This document shows, in pieces, positions 1-5,345 of a stretch of DNA of 11,646 nucleotides. The notes beneath the pieces are model-generated. The model saw only the letters and a program-made list of their open reading frames with translations. It had not been told where the DNA came from and ran no database searches. Source of the stretch: Chersky-822 sp035553055 (lineage in GTDB: Bacteria > Actinomycetota > Actinomycetes > Streptosporangiales > Streptosporangiaceae). Each line of letters begins with the position of its first letter. The first letter of the stretch is position 1. Location: the NCBI GenBank assembly GCA_035553055.1, contig DATNEK010000264.1:1-11646 (forward strand), written 5' to 3'. The position numbers were made by a program, and so were the translations under genes.

Positions 1-1484
1 AGGATGGTGCCGTTTCTGGCCGCGTGGTGCTCGGCGGCCCAGTAGTCGAACCAGTGCGGGCGCCCCCACGACAGCTCGCCCGGTTCTGGCCGGACCCCAT
101 CGGGTGCGTACCAGTCAGCGCCCTCCCAGCCGCTGACATCGCGGAAGCAGGCGCGCTGTTCAGTCAGCCGCGCGTGAATCGGCGACAGACGCGCACCGCG
201 CGCGGTCTTGGTCGGCCGGTTCGGGTAATGGGTCGCGTAGACGAGACCTAGCGACTCGACGGTCCTGGTGGCCCGATAATCGGGGTTCGACTGGTACGGG
301 TGCAGCCGGTCGATGTTAATACCGGTCACGTCGATGTCCGGGGTGCCCGCAGTGATCCATTGCGCGATCGTCCGGCCGATCCCGCCGCCGGTCAGTATGC
401 CAATGGAGTTCAGGCCCGCGGCCACGAAGTAGTTCTTCAGCTCGGGCGCCTCGCCGACGATAGGAAGTAGGTCCGGGGTAAAGCTTTCCGGGCCGCAGAA
501 AAATTTGCGTATGCCAATCTGCTCCGTAATGGGAACTCGCGCCATGGTGGTCTCAAGGTAGGGACCCATCCGATCCCAGTCCGGAGGCAGCTCGCCAAAG
601 GAGAAGTCTTCCGGGACGCCCTCGACCCGCCAGGGTGCGCAGACAGGCTCGAACATGCCGAGCATCAGGCCACCACCCTCCTCCCGGTAGTAGCCGTAGG
701 ACGCGGGGTCCTCGAGTACGGGCCAGGAACCGTCCACGCCTTCGATCGGCTCGGTGAGCAGGTAGTAGTGCTCGGCCGCCTGCAACGGAATCGAGACCCC
801 GGCCAGCTCACCGAGCTGGCGCGCCCACATGCCCGCGCAATTCACCACGTACTCGGCTTCGACCTCGCCGTGCGTGGTGCGCACCCCGGTCACCGCGCCG
901 CGCTCTTTGGTGAACCCGGTAACCGCGACTCCCTCGATGATCGTGACGCCGCGCATCCGCGCTCCCTTGGCCAGCGACATGGTCACGTCGACCGGGTTGA
1001 CCCGGCCGTCGGCAGGGATGTAGAAGGCAGCGAGCACGTCATCGGTCTTAGCGAGCGGCCACAGCTCAGCGACCTCACGCGGCGTGATCTCGTGGACCTC
1101 GACGCCGAGGTGCCGGTTGAACGCCGCGACACGCCGGTACTCCTCCAGCCTTCCCGGCTCGATCGCCAGCTCGATCAGCCCGCATTGCCGCAGGCCGGTG
1201 GCAAGCCCGGTCTCGGCTTCGAGCCGGCTGTAAAGATCCCAGGTGTACTGGCGCAGCTCGGTTGACGTCTGCGACGTCGAGCCGAATGTCGCCATCAGGC
1301 CGGCCGCGTGCCAGGTGGTACCCGAGGTGAGCCGGTCGCGCTCGAGCAGCAACACGTCCGAGCTGCCCATCAGCGCCAAGTGGTACGCGACGGACGTCCC
1401 GATGATCCCGCCGCCTACCACGACAACCTGCGCCCTGGCTGGCAGCGAACCTCCGCGTGGGCGGTCGTAACCTTCAGTGATCAT
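1..1484 (-). CDS. Dimethylglycine/sarcosine dehydrogenase-type FAD oxidoreductase (partial, C-terminus beyond left edge)
   Basis: Translated by hand from an ATG at 1484; 494 codons are open to the left edge with no stop, so the gene is incomplete. An SD-like GGGAG lies 7 nt upstream of the ATG. Residues 20-29 form the dinucleotide-binding beta strand and GGGIIG loop, with E48 as the expected FAD-ribose ligand. Residues 57-62 (TWHAAG) match the motif whose histidine (here H59) carries covalent 8-alpha-histidyl FAD in mitochondrial dimethylglycine dehydrogenase. A glycine-rich stretch (GGGIGRTIAQW) closes the FAD domain, followed by a central FAO_M-like region with NIDRLHPYQ and the RDVSGWEGADWY segment that leads into the GcvT aminomethyltransferase-like domain. 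That folate-binding domain is mostly missing here. Family role: oxidative demethylation of N-methylated glycines, usually passing one carbon to tetrahydrofolate. The exact substrate (dimethylglycine, sarcosine or another methylamine) cannot be read from sequence. It is divergent from the oxidoreductase that starts at 1717. Confidence 0.88.
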   Translation of the reverse strand, partial: MITEGYDRPRGGSLPARAQVVVVGGGIIGTSVAYHLALMGSSDVLLLERDRLTSGTTWHAAGLMATFGSTSQTSTELRQYTWDLYSRLEAETGLATGLRQCGLIELAIEPGRLEEYRRVAAFNRHLGVEVHEITPREVAELWPLAKTDDVLAAFYIPADGRVNPVDVTMSLAKGARMRGVTIIEGVAVTGFTKERGAVTGVRTTHGEVEAEYVVNCAGMWARQLGELAGVSIPLQAAEHYYLLTEPIEGVDGSWPVLEDPASYGYYREEGGGLMLGMFEPVCAPWRVEGVPEDFSFGELPPDWDRMGPYLETTMARVPITEQIGIRKFFCGPESFTPDLLPIVGEAPELKNYFVAAGLNSIGILTGGGIGRTIAQWITAGTPDIDVTGINIDRLHPYQSNPDYRATRTVESLGLVYATHYPNRPTKTARGARLSPIHARLTEQRACFRDVSGWEGADWYAPDGVRPEPGELSWGRPHWFDYWAAEHHAARNGTI

Positions 1485-1522
1485 CGGCGTACTCCCGAGT
1501 GTGGTTCGATGAGGCGCTCGGT

Positions 1523-1568
1523 AGTGCGCACTCGATCCGAGAGCATATCTGGACGGGATCTTCCGTCC
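1523..1568. promoter_or_regulatory. Candidate operator/promoter region between divergent oxidoreductase genes
   Basis: Seen: a perfect 10-bp palindrome AGTGCGCACT (1523-1532), flanked by the arms CTCGG (1517-1521) and CCGAG (1537-1541). A second dyad is GGACGG-gatctt-CCGTCC (1551-1568). On the minus strand TATGCT (1547-1542) fits a TANNNT -10 box. It would start transcription near 1535, right at the palindrome, giving a leader of about 50 nt for the flavoprotein gene. I find no good -35. Inference: the palindrome is a repressor operator at the start of transcription, and the second dyad may be an activator site or simply a hairpin. The rest of the 1485-1716 gap shows no gene. Confidence 0.35.
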
Positions 1569-1716
1569 CGAACTGCCGAATTTGTCTCCGCGGCTTGGTC
1601 AGCCGTCGTTTACCTGCGCTTCTGCGACCTGCTTAGTTCTTCTTGATCAGGCTTAGGAGTGGCAGCCGCATGGGAGTAACAGCAGAGTGAACGCATCGCC
1701 CTGCGGGGAGAAAGAT

Positions 1717-2652
1717 ATGCGAACGGTAGCTAAGCCGACAGACAGGGCCGCGTACGTACAGGCCGACCGACGGACTGTCGCTGTGCTTGGCGCCGGCGGC
1801 CTTATGGGCGAGGCGATCGCGGCAAACCTGGCGCGCGCCGGAGTCGACGTCGTTGGCTGGAACCGATCGAACGCCAAGGCCGATCCGCTGACGGCAGTCG
1901 GCGCGCGTGTCGTCGGGACGCCCGCCGAAGCCGCGTGCGGAGCTCACATCGTGATCACCATGCTGGCAGACACCGACGCGGTGGTCAGCGCGATGGACGG
2001 CACGACCGGCGCGCTGGCCGGGATGACCAGGGGCTCGATCTGGCTGCAGATGAGCACGATTGGCGAGGCTGGCACGGCCACCTGTGCGGCGCTCGCCGAT
2101 CATCACGGCGTGAGCTTCGTCGACGCGCCGGTCCTCGGTTCCCGTGAGCCGGCCGAGCAACGCCAGCTCGTCGTGCTCGCCTCGGGACCCGACCGGGTGC
2201 GGGATCACGTCCAGCCGATCTTCGACGTGCTCGGCGAGCGAACCGTGTGGCTGGGCGATGCCGGCGCCGGAAGCCGCCTCAAGCTGGCGCTCAATGCCTG
2301 GGTGCTGACCGTGGTCGAGGCCTGCGCCGAGATCGTCGCGCTGGCCGAGGCCTGCGAGCTTGCCCCGCAGCTAATTTTCGACGCTCTGGAAGGAGGCAAC
2401 CTGGATCTCCCCTATCTGCGGATCAAGGGCATGACGATGATCGAGCGGCAGTTCGAGCCGGCGTTCAGGCTGTCACTCGCGGCTAAGGACGCCGCGCTTG
2501 TACTCGAAGCGGCGAAGACGCGCGGGCTCGACCTGCCGCTGCTGAACGTGATCAACGAACGGCTGGCTCAGGGCGCCAGGGAACACCCCGACCTCGACGT
2601 GAGCGCCACGTTCCTGACCATCACCAGACCGGCCAGCCTCGCCAACCGATAG
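1717..2652 (+). CDS. NAD(P)-dependent oxidoreductase, 3-hydroxyisobutyrate dehydrogenase / glyoxylate reductase family
   Basis: 311 residues from ATG 1717, chosen because GGGGAG (1705-1710) sits 6 nt upstream. The in-frame GTG at 1687 would add ten residues and has no ribosome site. Residues 20-50 form a Rossmann beta-alpha-beta unit with GAGGLMG (25-31). The second strand ends in WNR (48-50), an arginine placement typical of NADPH-preferring members. DAPVLGS (136-142) is the substrate-binding motif, K189 in the GxGxxLKLxxN-type helix is the expected catalytic lysine, and KD (257-258) is the conserved pair near the active site. Length is normal for the family (about 290-310 plus a short N-terminal extension). 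Members reduce small aldehydes or oxidise beta-hydroxyacids; SREPAEQ (142-148) recalls the glyoxylate/succinic semialdehyde reductase subgroup, but the substrate is unproven. Being divergent from a dimethylglycine/sarcosine-type dehydrogenase suggests, by context only, a shared catabolic locus. Confidence 0.88.
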   Translation: MRTVAKPTDRAAYVQADRRTVAVLGAGGLMGEAIAANLARAGVDVVGWNRSNAKADPLTAVGARVVGTPAEAACGAHIVITMLADTDAVVSAMDGTTGALAGMTRGSIWLQMSTIGEAGTATCAALADHHGVSFVDAPVLGSREPAEQRQLVVLASGPDRVRDHVQPIFDVLGERTVWLGDAGAGSRLKLALNAWVLTVVEACAEIVALAEACELAPQLIFDALEGGNLDLPYLRIKGMTMIERQFEPAFRLSLAAKDAALVLEAAKTRGLDLPLLNVINERLAQGAREHPDLDVSATFLTITRPASLANR

Positions 2653-2709
2653 CAGCGTCCACATCAATCTCTAGCTGTCGTGAACCGGGTCGAAGACGCG
2701 GCGCCACCC

Positions 2710-4374
2710 CTAGCTTCGGGTGAGCTTGCGGTAGGTGACCCGGTGCGGGCGGGCTGCCTCGGCACCAAGGCGCTGGATCTTGTTCTTCTCGTAGGACTCG
2801 AAGTTTCCTTCGAACCAGAACCAGCTCGACCCGCCCTCCCAGGCCAAGATGTGCGTCGCGATCCTGTCAAGGAACCAACGGTCGTGGCTGGTGATCACCG
2901 CGCAGCCAGGAAACTCGAGCAGCGCGTTCTCGAGCGAGGAGAGCGTCTCCACGTCCAGGTCGTTGGTGGGTTCGTCGAGTAGCAGCAGGTTGCCGCCCTG
3001 CTTCAGGGTGAGCGCGAGATTGACCCGGTTGCGCTCACCGCCGGACATGACTCCGGCCAGCTTCTGCTGATCGCCGCCTTTGAAGCCGAAGGCAGCGACG
3101 TAAGCGCGACTCGGGATCTCCAGCTTGCCTGCGCGGATGTAGGACTCGCCGTCCGAGATCACCTCCCAGACGCTCTTGTCAGGATCGATCCTCGACCGGT
3201 TCTGGTCCACGTAGGCGATCCGCACCGTCTCGCCGACCTTGACCGTGCCGCTGTCTGGCGCCTCGTCACCGATGATCATCTTGAACAGAGTGGTCTTGCC
3301 GACCCCATTCGGCCCGATGACGCCGACGATGCCATTCGGCGGCAGGCTGAAGCTGAGGTCTTCGATCAGCATCCGGTCGCCGAAACCCTTGCTGAGCTTG
3401 TCTACCTCGACAACCACGTTGCCGAGCCGTGGGCCTGGCGGAATCTGGATCTCTTCGAAGTCGAGCTTCTTGTTCTGGTCGGCTTCGGCCGCCATCTCCT
3501 CGTATCGCTGCAGCCTCGCGCGGCTCTTCGCCTGACGTGCCCGCGGGCTTGACCTCACCCATTCGAGCTCGTCCTCAAGCCGCCTGCGGCGCTTCACGTC
3601 CTTCTGGCCTTCGATCTTCAGCCGCGCGGCCTTGGTCTCCAGATAGGTGGAGTAGTTGCCCTCATAGGGGTAGGCGTGGCCGCGGTCAAGCTCAAGGATC
3701 CAGCCCGCCACATTCTCTAGGAAATACCTGTCGTGAGTCACGGCCACGACCGTGCCCGGATATTTCTCCAGATGCTGCTCAAGCCACTGCACGCTCTCCG
3801 CATCAAGGTGGTTCGTCGGCTCGTCGAGCAGCAGCAGATCGGGCTGGGACAGCAGAAGACTGCACAGCGCCACTCGACGCTTCTCGCCACCCGACAGGAC
3901 GCTGACGTCGGCATCGGGTGGCGGACAGCGCAGCGCGTCCATCGCCTGATCGAGCTGGCTCTCCAGGTCCCAGGCGCTGCGATGGTCAAGCTGCTCCTGC
4001 AGCCTGCCCATCTCTTCGAGCAGGTCGTCGGAGTAGTCAGTCGCCATTTGCTCGGCGATCTCGTTGTACCTGTCGAGCAGAGCCTTGGTCTCGGCAACGC
4101 CTTCTTCCACATTGCCGAGCACGGTCTTGGTCTCGTCCAGCTTGGGCTCCTGGTCGAGCAGGCCAACCGAGAACCCGGGCATGAGCCGAGCGTCGCCGTT
4201 GGACGGCTGCTCGACGCCCGCCATCATCCGCAGCAGCGTGGACTTTCCTGTGCCATTAGGACCGACGACGCCGATCTTCGCTCCTGGCAGGAACGCGAGC
4301 GTGACGCCGTCGAGTATGACCTTGTCGCCGTGCGCCTTGCGCACGGCCTGCATCTGATAGATGAACTCGGGCAT
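2710..4374 (-). CDS. ettA: Energy-dependent translational throttle protein EttA (ABC-F ATPase)
   Basis: 554 residues, almost exactly the length of E. coli EttA (555). It is a soluble tandem ABC ATPase with no membrane domain. Domain 1 has Walker A GPNGTGKST (38-46), signature LSGGEKRR (160-167), Walker B with D184/E185 and switch H214. Domain 2 has GPNGVGKTT (354-362), MSGGERNR (443-450), D467/E468 and H497. Residues about 90-145 are the EttA 'arm' insertion. Residues about 240-320 form the charged linker (RRRRLEDELEWVR, then ARQAKSRARLQRYEEM) that contacts P-site tRNA in this subfamily. Known role: binds the ribosomal E site and gates the first elongation step according to ATP/ADP level. It starts at ATG 4374 and has only a GAGG one base from the ATG, too close to work as a normal ribosome site, so a leaderless mRNA is likely. 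It lies downstream of ssb with a 124-bp gap. It converges with the oxidoreductase ending at 2652; the 57-bp gap there shows no clear terminator hairpin. Confidence 0.95.
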   Translation of the reverse strand: MPEFIYQMQAVRKAHGDKVILDGVTLAFLPGAKIGVVGPNGTGKSTLLRMMAGVEQPSNGDARLMPGFSVGLLDQEPKLDETKTVLGNVEEGVAETKALLDRYNEIAEQMATDYSDDLLEEMGRLQEQLDHRSAWDLESQLDQAMDALRCPPPDADVSVLSGGEKRRVALCSLLLSQPDLLLLDEPTNHLDAESVQWLEQHLEKYPGTVVAVTHDRYFLENVAGWILELDRGHAYPYEGNYSTYLETKAARLKIEGQKDVKRRRRLEDELEWVRSSPRARQAKSRARLQRYEEMAAEADQNKKLDFEEIQIPPGPRLGNVVVEVDKLSKGFGDRMLIEDLSFSLPPNGIVGVIGPNGVGKTTLFKMIIGDEAPDSGTVKVGETVRIAYVDQNRSRIDPDKSVWEVISDGESYIRAGKLEIPSRAYVAAFGFKGGDQQKLAGVMSGGERNRVNLALTLKQGGNLLLLDEPTNDLDVETLSSLENALLEFPGCAVITSHDRWFLDRIATHILAWEGGSSWFWFEGNFESYEKNKIQRLGAEAARPHRVTYRKLTRS

Positions 4375-4380
4375 GCCTCA

Positions 4381-4386
4381 AGCGTA
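4381..4386 (-). promoter_or_regulatory. Candidate -10 box for a leaderless ettA transcript
   Basis: On the minus strand TACGCT matches the actinobacterial TANNNT -10 pattern. Exactly six bases (TGAGGC) separate it from the ettA ATG, so the first transcribed base would be at or next to the start codon. The lack of a properly spaced SD fits. No convincing -35 is seen: TGCAAA lies 18 nt upstream, but its match is poor. Confidence 0.4.
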
Positions 4387-4430
4387 GGGGCAATGCGACC
4401 GCGCTTTGCACGCAGGCCGTTGCGGAGCGC

Positions 4431-4485
4431 AGCCGGGTGGCTGCAGGCGATCCAAGCACTCACCAGCCTGCCCGGCCACCCGGCT
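4431..4485. repeat. Nested inverted repeat (long hairpin) between ssb and ettA
   Basis: Seen: outer arms AGCCGGGTGG (4431-4440) and CCACCCGGCT (4476-4485) are perfectly complementary over 10 bp. Inside them GCAGGC (4443-4448) and GCCTGC (4466-4471) form another perfect 6-bp stem, separated from the outer stem by 2 and 4 unpaired bases. The terminal loop is 17 nt (4449-4465). The RNA of this strand would form a very GC-rich two-part hairpin starting about 13 nt after the ssb stop. No U-tract follows in the direction of transcription, so it is not a classic intrinsic terminator. It may be a U-less terminator, an RNA-processing or stability element protecting the dyn-ssb mRNA, or a protein site. 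Confidence 0.5.
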
Positions 4486-4498
4486 CGACGCCGCCAGC

Positions 4499-5140
4499 TT
4501 AGAACGGCGCGGCCACCTGCTCCTTTTCCTGAGCCACGTCCTCGCTGCCTGAGTCCTCGAAGAACGGATCCGCCGCACCCGGCTCCTCAGGAAGCAGGTA
4601 TTCGTTCAGCCCGGCGACCGCTTGATCACCCGCATCAGTCAGCGCGCCGTTGGTCGAGAATTCCGGTGCCCGCTGACCGTCACCGTCACTGCCGGTCTCG
4701 TAGCCACCACCCTCGCCCGGTGGCTGGCCGCCGTTGGCGGCAGCGAACTCAGAGGCGGTCAACCCTGTCTGCGGCCTGACCCGCTGGAACAGCGCTATCC
4801 CACGTGACAGGTCGTGTCCGACGGTACTCGCCTCGACCTCGACGGCAATCCGCTGCGCTCCCTGCTTGTCCTCGTAGTTCCTGATCGAGAGCCGGCCCTT
4901 GACGACGACGGGATCTCCCTTCCGCACGCACAGACCGGCGTTGGTGGCCAGCTTGCGCCAGCAGTTCACCGTGACGTACGAGGTGTTCCCATCGACCCAC
5001 TCGCCAGAGACTCGATCCTGCCAGCGAGGCGTCCAGGCGACCCGCATGGTCACGGTGATGGCACCCGACTTGACCGTCTTCGTGACCGGCTGCGTAGCTA
5101 CATAGCCGGTCAGGCAGACCTGCGCTTCGTTGAAAAACAT
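4499..5140 (-). CDS. ssb: Single-stranded DNA-binding protein paralog (SsbB type, next to ettA)
   Basis: 213 residues from ATG 5140, chosen because GGGAGGA sits about 6 nt upstream and MFFNEAQVCLTGYV is a typical SSB start. An upstream in-frame ATG at 5263 gives a low-complexity Arg/Ala leader and is rejected. Residues 1-110 are the OB fold: N-terminal strand, basic/aromatic DNA-facing segment (MRVAWTPRWQDRVSGEWVDG, 32-51), SYVTVNCWRKLA (54-65), and KGDPVVVKGRL...Y (74-89). Residues 111-213 are a disordered Gly/Glu/Asp-rich tail. The usual acidic tip ending DDDIPF is absent. The tail is acidic earlier (FFEDSGSEDVAQEKEQ) but ends VAAPF, keeping only the final Pro-Phe. From memory, the mycobacterial Rv2478c and the streptomycete SsbB are paralogs of the replicative SSB; the former lies next to the ettA homologue Rv2477c. 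Streptomyces SsbB affects chromosome segregation during sporulation. This is therefore probably not the main replicative SSB. Confidence 0.9.
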   Translation of the reverse strand: MFFNEAQVCLTGYVATQPVTKTVKSGAITVTMRVAWTPRWQDRVSGEWVDGNTSYVTVNCWRKLATNAGLCVRKGDPVVVKGRLSIRNYEDKQGAQRIAVEVEASTVGHDLSRGIALFQRVRPQTGLTASEFAAANGGQPPGEGGGYETGSDGDGQRAPEFSTNGALTDAGDQAVAGLNEYLLPEEPGAADPFFEDSGSEDVAQEKEQVAAPF

Positions 5141-5198
5141 CGCGATCCTCCCGGGCTGAGCGGCAGCAGCGCGCCTGTCGCGCCATGATCTGCCGCAT

Positions 5199-5218
5199 CC
5201 GGCGGCCCTTGCCGCCGG
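5199..5218. repeat. GC-rich hairpin in the leader upstream of ssb
   Basis: CCGGCGGC (5199-5206) and GCCGCCGG (5211-5218) are perfect 8-bp complements around a 4-base loop, about 60 nt before the ssb ATG. No T-run follows on the ssb side. If transcription reads through from the GTPase genes or starts upstream, the ssb leader would fold here. It could be an attenuator or weak terminator dividing the dyn pair from ssb; function unknown. Confidence 0.4.
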
Positions 5219-5272
5219 CTTGCTGCCCCTAAGATCGCAGCGGCAGCGCGAAAGTGCGGCCACTCGTTTTCC

Positions 5273-5324
5273 GGCTGTGGACGAGCGAAGTCGAACGGAG
5301 TCTGTCAGGCGGGGCTGTGGACGA
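5273..5324. promoter_or_regulatory. Pair of DnaA-box-like nonamers upstream of ssb
   Basis: Seen: GGCTGTGGACGA occurs twice, at 5273-5284 and 5313-5324, exactly 40 bp apart (about four helical turns). The minus-strand reading is TCGTCCACA, one mismatch from TTGTCCACA, the actinobacterial DnaA box, and within the degenerate Streptomyces consensus (T/C)(T/C)(G/A/C)TCCACA as I recall it. Both lie in the 205-bp gap between the second GTPase stop and ssb, in the same orientation as ssb. I see no such nonamer elsewhere in the window's gene-free DNA. Inference: DnaA could regulate this ssb. Two sites alone are far too few for an origin. Confidence 0.4.
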
Positions 5325-5345
5325 AAGGCTGGAACGCGGATCGAG

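Noticed and set aside
1687..1716. Upstream GTG start for the 3-hydroxyisobutyrate-dehydrogenase-like gene
   Set aside because: No ribosome site precedes it, while the ATG at 1717 has GGGGAG six bases upstream and the added residues match no family feature.
2655..2663. Third DnaA-like box (GCGTCCACA) in the convergent gap after the oxidoreductase gene
   Set aside because: Two mismatches, isolated, and expected by chance in GC-rich DNA.
2653..2709. Bidirectional terminator between the convergent oxidoreductase and ettA genes
   Set aside because: I looked for a stem-loop with a T-run on either strand and found none of convincing length.
3733..4779. 348-codon open frame on the plus strand opposite ettA and ssb
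   Set aside because: It is antisense to two clearly conserved proteins and crosses their gap; its translation is low-complexity with no recognisable motif, as expected for a shadow frame in GC-rich DNA.
5141..5263. Longer SSB starting at ATG 5263
   Set aside because: The extra 41 residues are Arg/Ala-rich and the SD and conserved N-terminus both point to ATG 5140; the extension would also span the 8-bp hairpin.
5273..5324. Replication origin based on the two DnaA-like boxes
   Set aside because: Only two imperfect boxes, no AT-rich unwinding region, and no dnaA, dnaN or gyr genes nearby; regulatory sites are more likely.
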